NCBI GenBank assembly: GCA_947396885.1
Contig: OX377201.1
Coordinates: forward strand, 6,558,934 to 6,622,933
Direction of reading: 5' to 3'
DNA length: 64,000 nt
Source: Heligmosomoides polygyrus polygyrus
Taxonomy: Eukaryota > Nematoda > Chromadorea > Rhabditida > Heligmosomidae
The notes under the pieces were generated by a model. It was not told the DNA's origin and did not search any database. It saw only the letters and a program-made list of their open reading frames with translations. This document shows positions 20,690 through 31,133 of the stretch, one piece after another. Position 1 is the stretch's first letter, and every line of letters starts with the position of its first letter. Made by a program: the position numbers and the translations under genes.

Positions 20690-21107
20690 TACCTATGCAC
20701 TACTTGCTCACATAACAAAGTTGGAGGTCGCATTCAAGATGTACGTAAGATGTCAAAACTTAAAAAAAAATTGAGCGTGCTGAGGACTCAGTTTCTCTTC
20801 AGACGGCGATTGATGCAATCAGCCATTGGGCAGAAGAATGGGACCTCCCACTTTTTGCTGAAAAGACGCACCTTCTGGTGAGAGGACCTAGATGCCAAAC
20901 AGCGACCCAAATCTATAGCATTAAAGGGGAAGCTCTAGACGAAGTTCAAGAAGCTCGTGATCTGGGTTTCGAAATTAAAAGTGACTTGCGTTTTTCTAAT
21001 CAGTGTAGGGTTCCGTTGAAAAGAGCCAGTTAGTTATAGCATCTACAGACATCGAGCAAGTTCCTCAGAACATTTGCCAGAAATACCGGAAAGGATCAAC
21101 TTAAGCA
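20690..21107 (+). mobile_element. LINE RT fragment, continuation
   Basis: After the SINE the frame reads AFKMYVRCQNLKK, where an FxMYADD-type motif C would lie (catalytic aspartates lost), then LQTAIDAISHWAEEWDLPLF, AEKTHLLVRG and GFEIKSDLRFSNQC, typical of CR1/Jockey thumb regions. It ends where a foldback element begins. Confidence 0.8.
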
Positions 21108-21942
21108 CTTTGGAACGGTCCAAAGCGGCCTTTTTAAATAACTTTTTTTAAAATCAAGTACTTGTAAAAAGAAGCATATATTTGAGCTTTGCAGCTCAAA
21201 TCTATCTTATGACCTATGGATCTCAGTAGTGTTGAACAATGCATGTAGGCCCGACTGAATCAATCGAGTGGGCGCGACAGCCTGTAGAGCGATCGAGCCG
21301 AAGAGTGAGCGTTTGGGGAGTTTTATCACAAATTTGCAGCTGCCCTACTCAGGAATTGCTCTAGGACTGTCCAGCAAGCCTTTGGAGTGCGCTGAAAACA
21401 ATGCACATAGGATCGAACCTATCAATCGAGTGGGAGCGACGGCTTGCAAATTGCACGCGCAGCCGTGTTCGGAACGCAAAAACTCTGTCAAGTCGGAATC
21501 GTTTCGGCTGCATCTTGTAGGTTTTGTAGGCAGTGAAACGATGTAGGTAGGCTAAAGTAGAACGGTGTAGCTTATGATTAGGTAAAGTTACTAGGGCGCG
21601 AATGTGCAGGTTGATTGATAGGTTCGATAATATATGCATTGTGCACGGCGCACTCCAAAGGCTCGCTCGCTCGACAGTCTAAGAGCAATTCCTGAGTTGG
21701 CGGCCGCAAATTTGTGATAAAACTCCCCAAACGCTCACTCTCCAAGCTGTCGCTCGATCGCTTTGCAGGTTGTCGCGCCCACTCGATTGATTCTGTCGGG
21801 CCTATATGCATTGTTCAACTCTACTGAGATCTATAGGTCGTAAGATAGGGCTTGAACTGTTGAGCTTAAATATATGTTGCTTTTATAAGTACTTGATTTT
21901 TAAAAAAGTTATTTAAAAAGGCCGCTTTGGACCGTTCCAAAG
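21108..21942. mobile_element. foldback element FB-2, arms of about 390 bp
   Basis: An 835-bp near-palindrome. The ends read CTTTGGAACGGTCCAAAGCG and its complement, and the arms share AATCAATCGAGTGGGCGCGA, GAGTGAGCGTTTGGGGAG and CTCAGGAATTGCTCT. Small indels separate the arms. No protein is encoded. Confidence 0.88.
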
Positions 21943-22099
21943 CTAAAAAAAAGCCGACGCGCCACTATCGCCGTAGATATCGATTTTTCGCGCCGCCCGG
22001 TCGATACCTATCCCGACCGTAGTGCCGCGCCGCGCAGCGACGCAATATAAACTAGGGCTTACGCTCTACTGCATCATTCTAGCAGCCATCTATCCGCCT

Positions 22100-22475
22100 G
22101 TTTTCAGGTTGGTTTCAGGTTCGACACTCTTCCAAGCAAACGTAGTCCTTTTAAAACCAAATTGAACATCCTCCTCGTCAAAACAAGCGTTTTCCGGGCT
22201 AAATTAGAGACTCTCCGAGGAAGCTACAACAATTTTCTATCGAAAGAAAAATTCGTATGAGTTTCTGTGAAATTTTTCATTTCACCTGTCCCAAAAAGTG
22301 AACACACTGCTTAAAATTTTATAGCATTCTGATTTTTGTGGCAAATTAATTGTTTGAAAACACTTTTAGAGAGAAGAAAACGGAAAATTTTAGTGTCAAA
22401 GTAAGAGATTAAGCCATGCGCTCGTTCAGAACGTCGAAACTTTTCTTTTATTTATAGCAAAAGTTCTGTCCGCTA
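22100..22475. mobile_element. FB-1 left portion
   Basis: CGACACTCTTCCAAGC, AACCAAATTGAACATCC, TAGAGACTCTCCGAGG, AGTGAACACACTGCTTAAAA and TTAAGCCATGCGCTCG follow the order in the FB-1 copy at 2780-3632. Confidence 0.7.
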
Positions 22476-23244
22476 TCAACGATGCTGCAAAAATATTTGA
22501 AGAAAACCTCTCAGACACTCGTTGCGTCCGAGCCGCGTCCCATAACAGCTGTTCCGTCCCAGCCGCGTACCTATTAGGACCGTTGCGTCCCATCCGCGCA
22601 CCTATTAGCGGCGTTGCGTACCAGCTCCGTCCCACAAAGGTAGTTTTCGTGGTGAGACCTTCTCTTGCGTCCCATCCTCGTCCCACAAGAGAAGTTTTCG
22701 GGAGTTACCGTCTCATCCGCGTCCCGTCTGCGCGTCCGGTCTGGCTTCTTGTGAACTGAACTCACCTCTAGCGGTTTCGGGTGTCCGACTGATGAGCAGC
22801 GGCTCCGAAGGCGGGGGGAGGGGGGGGGGGTCACCTTGTATGGCAGGTCTATACGTTCTGTTTTGCACGAAATTAACGATTCTACACAGAACTGCTATGT
22901 TCTACCCTAGGGGTGAACTGAGGTTGGCCATTTCCAATGTAGTTTGGCAATCATGTGTCTTCCTACCAAGACGGATAAACACTCAGTACCTAGAATATCA
23001 GCCGGTAACCTCAGATGTCCTCTGTGTAATACACGTGAATTTTCAGGATATCTACCACTATATAATTGAGTTAGCCTTCGATGACGTTTGAGTGGTCAAA
23101 CCTGCGTGAGATACGCCTCCGCGCGGACAAAATGTGCCTTTCAACATGGGATGCTGCCGTAGCAGACGAAGCGCGGCCTTTCTCACACAGCGGCCTTTGC
23201 GCGTTTCTGGGCGTTCTGATTCCGAATAAATGTCATCGACGTCT

Positions 23245-23530
23245 GCCGTAAGCATGGGAGGACCACTAATCGTAAGGGATGGTGGAGAAGGGAAGTAAGG
23301 GGAACCCCTAGCGTGGACCAGGAAATTTACTAGGAAGGAAAGGAACAACCTGGAGGAGGGGCCAGGACGGGGAATCCATCAAGAAGAGACCAGTAGGGGG
23401 TCAATAATGGAAACAAGGAAGTCGGCCAGGAGCTGGGACCAGGAAGGTGTGGCAGGGAAGGGGGAAGACCAGTAAGGGCGGACCAACAATTAGACCCAGT
23501 AAGAAGAAACGGGTGAGGGGGAACCTGGCC
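23245..23530. repeat. polypurine minisatellite
   Basis: Degenerate GGGGGACCAGTAAGG/GACCAGGAAG units, purine-rich on plus; the reverse-complement type of 5730-5935. ORFs across it are low-complexity. Confidence 0.7.
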
Positions 23531-23879
23531 TCCGGATTCGTAAGGCGCTTCAATGATATCCGGCAACACAAGCCGTTGGACATGCGGAGGAGCAACCTGA
23601 GGGCAGGAGTACTGCACAGCACAAGCCGATGGCGTTATTGGACAATCCAGAGAGTGTTTAAGACTAACGCACGGAAAACAACTTTATGCCATTAAAGTAC
23701 GCAGCAGAACCTAGATGTTAGCGAATTTTAAGTTGTACAAAAAATACGCAATTGCGAGCATTTGTTATTACTAAGGCAAGGGATCCATCTAGCCGGGAGT
23801 TAGTTTTCATGTCGAAGTGATAGCGATATCTCAGATAGATTTTGATCTGAACAGCGTGCATACTTTATGCACGAGGAAA

Positions 23880-24545
23880 CCTCGATCGACGAGGTTCGCA
23901 CGTGGGTCGACAACTGCCGGCTTGGCGCGTGCTTTGACGTTTTCGTCGTCTCCGGTGGCTCCGGAATTCACCGTTAGAGCAACAGGACGTCGGTACCAGC
24001 TCCACTGAGTATTATTGTGCGACAACAGTTTAATAGCACTTTCTTATAATGTTCTCTAGTGCTACTAATACGGTTAATACTATTAAACACTCCAGCAAGT
24101 TCATTGTTCTCCAGTGTCTAGTACACGTATATTTTCACTACATAGTGGACGTTTTTCGCTTTGAACCGGACATTTTTCATGTTAAACTAGACACTCACTT
24201 AATTTAAAATTGGACAAGTGTAGAATTAATTTGGATATTTTGCTAATGAGTTGAGATGTCCATTATTTAACCTCAAGGAATTGTCTTTGATTGCTTCTAA
24301 CGTGCTGGAAAACAATAAATTTGCTGGAGTGTTTCATAGTATTAACAGTATTAATGGTATAGCACTAGAGAACAACATAAGAAATTGCTACTAAACTGTT
24401 GTCGCACAATAACGCTCAATGGAGCTGGTACCGACGTCATGTCGCTCTAACGGCGAATTCCTGAGCCACCGAGGCGACCAAAACGTCGAAGAACACGTCA
24501 AGCCGGCAGCTGTTGGCCCACATGCGAACCTCGTCCGATACAAGA
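23880..24545. mobile_element. foldback element FB-3, 330-bp arms
   Basis: Arms share CGACGAGGTTCGCA/TGCGAACCTCGTC, GACGTCGGTACCAGCTCCA and its complement, TTATTGTGCGACAACAGTTT, TAGTGCTA and CTCCAGCAAGTTCATTG. An FB-1 scrap (GGACATTTTTCATGTTAAAC) lies near the centre. Confidence 0.8.
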
Positions 24546-24759
24546 GCACATGGCACAGTGGGACGTGATTGGGAGCAATGAATCCGCGCGACCTCATCCG
24601 CATTTTACGTCTCAGCCGCGTCCGACTAGCGTCCCGCCCGCGTTCCACTAGCGTCCCGTCCGCGTCCGACTAGCGTCCCGTCCGCGATGTAGGAAATTCA
24701 CGAGACGGTAATGGGACGCGGCTCGGACGCGACAAGTGTCTGAGCTATTCTTGCTTTGC

Positions 24760-24850
24760 TGTATCAAGTAAGGGGTATCTACACCATCAATCAAATAAAA
24801 ATCGAATTAAACCAGAGGGGCGAATTTTTCTACTTTTTTTCACATGTATT
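24760..24850 (-). repeat. possible FB-1 scrap
   Basis: The reverse complement reads TTTTTATTTGATTGATGGTG, like the FB-1 interior landmark ATTTGATTGATAGTG. Short and uncertain. Confidence 0.35.
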
Positions 24851-24872
24851 TATTTTTCTATTCTTTTTTTTT

Positions 24873-24975
24873 GGATGCGCCATGCATTCTACTTCCACGG
24901 AATGTCGTGGAGGCAATTTGAATGCCTATTTGGTCCATACAATGGCTTGCGATGGCGAGCCCATGGATGAGCCAA
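24873..24975 (-). repeat. SINE-A 3' half (split copy)
   Basis: GGATGCGCCATGCATTCTAC to GGCGAGCCCATGGATGAGCC, interrupted by about 154 bp and resumed at 25130. Confidence 0.75.
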
Positions 24976-25129
24976 TCACGTCACTCGGCGTCGGAAGTAT
25001 AAATAGAACTTTGAAGGCATGAATTGTGAAGGCTATCTAATGAACTCTTCCAATAAATTTTCCTTCGAGTTTTATGGAAGATATAATGTCTTAAGGAAGA
25101 CCCGTTGAGATTGTCGCACACTTTTCTGT

Positions 25130-25292
25130 TAAAACAGTGCTATTTTGTCCTTCTCAGATGAGTCTCTTAACAATTCACCGATCCCGGAATAATGGAAGGT
25201 TTAATTGGCCTGGGCGGGAAATCCGATGCAGAAACCTGGACATCGGTTGCACGCTACAGCCAGCACCTACTCCAACTGCGCTCCATCGCACT
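25130..25292 (-). repeat. SINE-A 5' half (split copy)
   Basis: TCTTAACAATTCACCGATCC, GCCTGGGCGGGAAATCCG and CTCCAACTGCGCTCC. With 24873-24975 it makes one copy broken by an unidentified 154-bp insert starting AATCACGTCACTCGGCGTCG. Confidence 0.75.
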
Positions 25293-26090
25293 TTGAGTGC
25301 TAGGAATTCCGAAGAATTTAAGAGGATAGCGTTCACGAGCTCTTATCCTTCATGGGCATTCGGTGCCGCTGAAGAAGCATCACAGAGATTCTCTGCAGGG
25401 AGCTAGGTCTGCACAGCTCATCACACATGCGAGTGACATCTGCCGCTCCTCGACGCGCCGACATCGAGAAAAATGGCGCGATCTAGTGCTCGGAAAAAGA
25501 AATATCTCGCCAATAGGGGAGGTACATGCGACGGCCTCGGGCAAGCTGATGGAGAGCGGCCTTCACCCATGTGCTTCATCTCCTGCTAGTCCTCTTTTTG
25601 TGACGGCTTTCAGTAGGCACGGGTCAGGAACTAACTAAATTTCAAATGTGGCACTTCCTGGGTCTTCAAGATTCCTTTTTACATTTTTGATGATTTAATA
25701 GCAAAAATTAAAATATAAAATAGAGGTGGCTAACTGAAGAGCAACTACCAGCAACTAAATTATCTGTGGCTTTAATTTTGCTCTACTTCTAGATGGCTTT
25801 CCTATGCTCTTTCTCAAGCAATGTTCTTTCGGGGCTTTGTCTAAAACTCTTAATGGTTTTCTTTATGGAGGATCCAGTAGTGATTTAAAAAACTGTTTAT
25901 CAGATTCAATTTTGGAGTAAAATAGGAGCTCTTTTCCTCTGAGCCATGTCCTCCACGGTTACCTAGCATCCTGAAGGTGCTCTGAATGTTTATTTTGTCT
26001 GTGACGACCTTGAGTTTCACCTTGTTCTTGGCTTTAACGAGAGTTACCAAATCAGTAATCCATAGTAACCGATTGATTCGACGTACTGGA
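25293..26090. other. no recognisable feature
   Basis: Open frames of 90-113 codons occur (25363-25638 plus; 25850-26191 minus, partly SINE-derived) without recognised domains or splice context. Confidence 0.3.
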
Positions 26091-26388
26091 TGGGCGCATG
26101 TAGCGCAGTTGGAGGAGGTGTCGGCTGTCGCGTGCACCCGATTCCAGGTTCCTGGTTCGGATTTCCCGCCTAGGCCAACCAAGCTCTCCATCCCTCCGAT
26201 GTCGGTGAGTTGGTACCATACTTGTCTGGGAACGATAAGGCGCTAAACTGTTCATCGTCTGGACACCGCAATTCATTGTACGGCAAGTACGCATCAAAAT
26301 CACCTCAATGACATCCCCTAAAAGTAGAATGCGTGGCTCATCCTAGAGGGATTAGTAACACCGTACTCATCCTTCATCCTTTACTTAT
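26091..26388 (+). repeat. SINE-A copy
   Basis: GGGCGCATGTAGCGCAGTTG head through TGCGTGGCTCATCCTAGAGG; degraded tail TCATCCTTCATCCTTTAC. Confidence 0.88.
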
Positions 26389-26499
26389 TGTGGAGCATTC
26401 CACCTGCGAGCATATTCATTTGATCCTCACTCAAACACTGAACTCCGATCAATAATGGTTAAAACCGAACGACACGTATAATGTTGTCGATATTGTTTC

Positions 26500-27140
26500 C
26501 ACGAATAGCAGCTGGCCGATCGATTTGGTTTATTTGTTGTGAAATCCTTCCATCTACCAACGCATTCATATAACTCCCACCCCAAGCCGTCAGATCTGGA
26601 AAAATCGATAAAATCGGTTGGTAGATGTCGCGGGACCGATTCTGGCCTCTAGATAGATAACGATAGAGCCAACGATGCTGTTAAGTCGTTGGAAAGCCTG
26701 TTCATCCACTATCACACACCTGTAATCCAAACTTCAAGCTATCATCTCTGAGCAAAATCGATAACGTCCATCGATAACAGCCCACTGATTTCGTTTTCTT
26801 GTCGGTAACGCTCCACAGCGACCCACATATGCACGTGACCTCTGCTTCCAAAGATTGGACATAGAAATTAATCGATAAAATCGATCGACAACGGTCGGGA
26901 GATCGATGCTATGTCGACATAGATGACGAGTGATCGATCGATGCTGCTACGTTGTTGAGAAGTCTAGTCATCTTTTGTCACATAATTGTGATACACATTT
27001 CAAGCTCTGGCCTCTGTTCAAACACCGATAGTCTATCGATTGCCGTTATAGATTGCTTCGATCGAAGCGGCTGGTCAATTTCCTTTACTTGTTGAGAGAC
27101 CTATCCATGACCAGCATACTCACATGTGTGCCGGCTCTAG
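26500..27140. repeat. degenerate tandem-like repeats with ATCGATAAAATCGAT motifs
   Basis: The phrase GTTGnGAAnnCCT..TCATC..CACA recurs near 26537, 26686, 26953 and 27092, followed by CTTCAAGCTATCATCTCTG-type words and ATCGATAAAATCGAT. Spacing is irregular (150-270 bp). Nature unknown. Confidence 0.4.
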
Positions 27141-27454
27141 GCCGACCATGCAACTCCTTGTTTCGATATTGACCCAGATGCGACCGGTTAGACACAGCGA
27201 AGAAACGCGGAATAAGGCAGCTTATCCGGAAACAACAATGAGACGAGCGAGAGTCGAAAACAAGACAATACGGTACACGGCAAAGGAAAGGAAGGACCCT
27301 TTTACAAGTATGGACCGGCTTTTATGCTCTGTTTTGGCGCCTCTTAGCGTGAGCGCGTGAAGTGCTTCTAGATCTTTGCGAGATTCAACATTCAATTCAA
27401 ATTCAAGTTCGTGATGAGTCATAATGGCGGGAAGACACACAGAAACGTGAGAAC

Positions 27455-27599
27455 TGTGGCCGTATGCTATTCTCTCCCCAACCGTCCCTAGCCGGGTATG
27501 AGGCGATCTCCGCCCACATCCCCGGTATGCACATCATGCGCCATCGATTTTTTGCGCCGTCCCCGTCCCCGAGTCGGGCGAGAATAACATACGGCCCCT
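27455..27599. mobile_element. MITE-G, 145 bp
   Basis: Inverted ends GGCCGTATGCTATTCTCTCC (left) and GCGAGAATAACATACGGCCC (right) with a GC-rich core. Confidence 0.6.
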
Positions 27600-27679
27600 G
27601 GTGTCGAGGCTAGAGACGCATATGGGACACATGACTCCTGCCGACAATGGACAGAAATCGATAAGATCGATTGGTTATG

Positions 27680-27740
27680 CAGTTTGATTTGAAAAGCATC
27701 CAACTCGATGTGTCGAAATGGTGTATACAGTAGATCAGGT
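27680..27740. repeat. FB-1 right-end scrap
   Basis: GCAGTTTGATTTGAAAAGCA then GATGTGTCGAAATGGTGTAT, the FB-1 terminal pattern. The rest of 27600-28065 holds nothing recognised. Confidence 0.5.
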
Positions 27741-28069
27741 GGACCCTTATTTCTAGAAAGTAGTTGTAAGTCCAGATCCTAACCACGTGCGCTGAGTTCA
27801 AGTGAAGACAAACAACTCCGTTCATTCCCAGTCTGGAATGTTTTCAATAAACAATTGCTTGAGTCCCTCGATAATTTCTTTTGTATAGCATGGCTTAAGC
27901 AATGTGGGGATGTCTTTTTCAGAGATTTTCAAAGTTTCGTGTTGAGAAAGCTTTTCATTCGGGCTTTACCGCAGAGACCATGTGTGGCTTATAATTGAGT
28001 AGAGGAAGAACTAGAACTTGCACGTTCCACGGAATTTCTTTCGTGTATAGTAGGAGCTATTTCTCTCTC

Positions 28070-28362
28070 TGGGCATCTTTAGCGCAGTCGCGGGAGGTGC
28101 CGGCTGCCGAGTGTACCCGATACCAGGTTCTTGGATCGGATTTCCGGCCCAGGCCAACCAAGTCTTCCATTCCTCCGGGGAGGGTTAATTGGTACCAGAC
28201 CTGTTTGGGAAGGACAAAGCGCTGACTTGTTTATCAGCTGGTCACCGCAAGTCATTGTATGGTCAAATACGCATTCAAATCGCCTCCACGACATCCCGTA
28301 GAAGTAGAATGCGTGGCGCATTCCAAACGAGATTGAGTAACGCCGTCCTTTATCCTCTATAC
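28070..28362 (+). repeat. SINE-A copy, full-length
   Basis: Head CTTTAGCGCAGTCGCGGGAG, all body landmarks, tail GCCGTCCTTTATCC. Confidence 0.9.
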
Positions 28363-28379
28363 TTTATATACGTTTCTAA

Positions 28380-28565
28380 AAGCCATCCAAATTACGAGTT
28401 GTCCAAACTAGCAAGGAGATTCGACAGAATAGCCGCCAACTATTCCATCGAACCTCCTTGCTTTTTACCTCTACCTTTCGGTTTTCTTAGCCAATTTTCC
28501 GATACGCTTACCCGCTATTTTTTATTGATTTTTTGATAAATATGAGAAATTTCTCACAAAAAAGT
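28380..28565 (-). repeat. repeat D, first half
   Basis: Reverse-complement homologue of 12380-12590. It is interrupted by a SINE-A and resumes at 28875. Confidence 0.75.
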
Positions 28566-28863
28566 TTAAGGATAAGGATAAAGGACGGCGCTATTCAATC
28601 CCTTTTGGGATGCGCCACGCATTCTACATACTTCTTCGAGATGTCGTGGAGACGAACTGCATGTGTATTTGGCCATACAGTGCCTTGCGGTGGCCAGTCG
28701 ATGAACAAGTCAGCGCTTTACCCTTCCCAGATAAGTCTAATACCAATTCACCGACCCCGGCGGGATGGAAGGCTTGGTTAGCCTGGGCGGAAAATCCGAA
28801 CCAGGAACCTGGTACCGGGTGCAGGCAACAGTCGGCGCCTCCTCCGACTGCGCTACACACGCC
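28566..28863 (-). repeat. SINE-A in repeat D, TSD and empty site known
   Basis: Flanked by CACAAAAAAGT at 28555-28565 and 28864-28874. The uninterrupted repeat D near 12410-12435 preserves the pre-insertion arrangement (plus strand GCACACTTTTTGTGAAAAAT), proving insertion with target-site duplication. Confidence 0.95.
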
Positions 28864-28874
28864 CACAAAAAAGT

Positions 28875-29020
28875 GTGTACGCAGTAATCGTTGTCTGAAA
28901 ACAAATTCAATCAATATTTGCAAACGGCATAAGTCTCAAGTCTATCAGCGAGATACTTTAGGATGCGCCATGTATTCTATTATTTCCTGACATTCGATAT
29001 CTACTTTGGATGCGCCTTTG
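28875..29020 (-). repeat. repeat D, second half
   Basis: CAAGTCTATCAGCGAGATAC and ATGCGCCATGTATTC mirror 12240-12370. Confidence 0.7.
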
Positions 29021-29770
29021 AAATGTCCTGCGGGTGCCATCCAAAGTATCTGGCAGTTCTACGAGTTTACCAAACTAGAAACTCCCAAGTATATTTACGG
29101 GTTTATAAATCCTACGTTCGACCGATATTGGAGTTTGGAATAACTGTTTGGAATCCTTGTAAAAAGAAGGATATCGATTTCTTGGAAAGCGTTCAGAACA
29201 GTTTTACCCTAAAGCTATATTTGAGATGTTATGATGTCCACTACCTGCAGCTGCCCAATGGCCTAGAAAGGGCAAAAGCACTTGGCCTTCCAACGCTGGC
29301 AAGTAGAAGAAGAAAGGCTGATCTCACCATGATGTTCAAAATTCTAACTCAGAGGCTCTCCATAAATCCACTTACGTTTTTCGGTGTACCGTTGACTAGA
29401 ACTATGAGAGGTAAACTACGGCTTAACGTCGCGGTTGCAAAGACAAAGATTAGGACAAACTTCTTCACCTATAGGAACGTCAGCCAATTCAACACGTTAC
29501 TAAGTGATGACAAAATGTCGTTGGGGTTGTCTGTCCAGGCCTTCCGTAATCTTATTGAGAAGTGACCTGTTATTGTAATTCTAAGTCTTTTTTCTGGAAC
29601 TTGTCCTGATTGTACTGTTTTGGTTACAGATAGCAGACATTACTTTGCAGTTATTTGTTCACTGTTTGTCTAGACGTTACTGTGTAGCTATTTGTTTATG
29701 TTTATTTTCTTTCGGTTTCTTGATTTTACACGTGTGATTACATTCCACGTCTTTAGATAAATAAAAATAA
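29000..29770 (+). mobile_element. LINE 3' end (CR1/Jockey-like C-terminus)
   Basis: The ORF to 29565 carries YKSYVRPILEFGITVWNP, DIDFLESVQNSFT, LERAKALGLPTLASRRRKAD and LTMMFKILTQ, the conserved tail of CR1/Jockey reverse transcriptases, then a stop and a 3' UTR ending AATAAAAATAAA near 29765. 5'-truncated. It aligns just beyond where the 20.0-21.1 kb LINE stops, so the two may be one element split by 8 kb or two independent truncated copies. Confidence 0.85.
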
Positions 29771-29774
29771 ACTC

Positions 29775-30800
29775 ATCGACCCTATCAAACGATTCCGTAA
29801 GGGTGAAAGGCTTGGCCAGCCTGAATGAGAAGCTGAACTCCAGGTTTAGCTCATGCGTGCGGAACTGAACACTTGTCCGTGCTTGGAAGGCGCTTCCTCC
29901 CTACTGCGTTGTCTTTAACAGTTTTGCCAGAAAAGCCTGCAACACCCACATCTGGGTCGCATCCTTTTTCGCTTTTTTCTAGGATTTGTTACTTTTTATC
30001 GTGTGTGTTAGCTTTTCAAACAAATACTGGTTCTTTACCAACAATGTTCTTCTTTCATTTCCAACACGTCATTCGATTGGCTTTTTAATGAAAAGAATGC
30101 CATCGTATGACGGTTACCATGACGAACAACGGTAAATTACAAGCAATTGGACAAATAAGGTGTTTTGAAATGGGGCTAGAAAGTTTTTCTGGGCTATTAA
30201 GTGTACGCCATTGTCATTTACTTCTCTAACCCTGGTCATCTGACCGTAATAGCCGTAAACACATTCGATGCTTCTGGAAATGACGTGAGTTACGGATTTT
30301 CTGAAGGTTTTTATCGCCTCTGAACTAATTTGAAGCCTGCTGTAATGAGAGCGTCATTCTATTCCTTCAGGCAACCTGAGACGTCCAGCATCATTAGAGA
30401 GCATTGTATAGTGTTCTGTTAGGTCGGACCGAATTCTCCGCTGTTTTACTGACTTCAATATCCCTCCTTTTATCTAAGTTTTGCATTCCATCACTGCATA
30501 GAAGATTTTGGCATTCTTATGCGGAAAATAACATGTACTTTCAAACACATATAGAATATATATGTACATGTATATCATGTCTCCTGAAAAGTGGGGAGTT
30601 TAGCGCACTTTCGCGTGAATGCGATTGTTGTGTCATAGTTTTATGGCATTATCTCGCAAGGAAAACTAGGACAGAATTAAAAGCAGCTGCAACATTTAGA
30701 AGAAGAATTGATCAAAAACTCTGCAGTTAAATAGTGGCGTAATACCTCCACAGATTATTTATATACCATTTTTAGAGATACGAACTTTAAAATGATGGAA
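29775..30800. other. no recognisable feature
   Basis: AT-rich, ORFs of 110 codons or less, no repeat-family match. Nothing supported. Confidence 0.3.
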
Positions 30801-30804
30801 GACT

Positions 30805-31091
30805 AAAGGATAAGAATAAAGGACGGCGTTACTCAATTCCTTCTGGGATGTGCCACACACTCCACTCCTGCGCGATTTCATGGTGGCGATTCGACAGCGT
30901 ATTCGGCCATACAATGACTTGCGGTGGCCAGCCAATGAACAAGTCAGCGCTTTATACTGCCCAGACAACTGTGGTACCAACCCCTGAGGGATGGAAGACT
31001 TGGTTGGTCTGGGCGGGAAATCCGAGTCAAGAACCTGATATCGGGTACACGCGACAGCCGACACCTCTTCCGACCGCGCTACACGCATCTA
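30805..31091 (-). repeat. SINE-A copy
   Basis: AATAAAGGACGGCGTTACTC tail to CCGACCGCGCTACACGC head. Flanks TGATGGAAG / TAATGGAAG are a probable imperfect target-site duplication. Confidence 0.88.
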
Positions 31092-31133
31092 ATGGAAGTA
31101 TAGGTAGAGGTTAACCTGGAGGCAGAGATAGAT

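Larger units (their letters stand above)
22510..24744. mobile_element. 2.2-kb composite with GCGTCCGAGCCGCGTCCCAT termini
   Basis: Left end CTCAGACACTCGTTGCGTCC and right end its near-complement; both termini continue into GC-rich tandem GCGTCCCATCCGCG-like words (22525-22740 and 24600-24720). The interior holds a G-run, a polypurine minisatellite and foldback FB-3. I see no transposase or clear target-site duplication, so the unit status is inferred from the inverted termini. Confidence 0.5.

Noticed and set aside
23041..23090. Possible small exon after AATTTTCAG (DIYHYIIELAFDD)
   Set aside because: Donor GTTTGA is weak, there are no neighbouring exons, and it lies inside a repeat composite.
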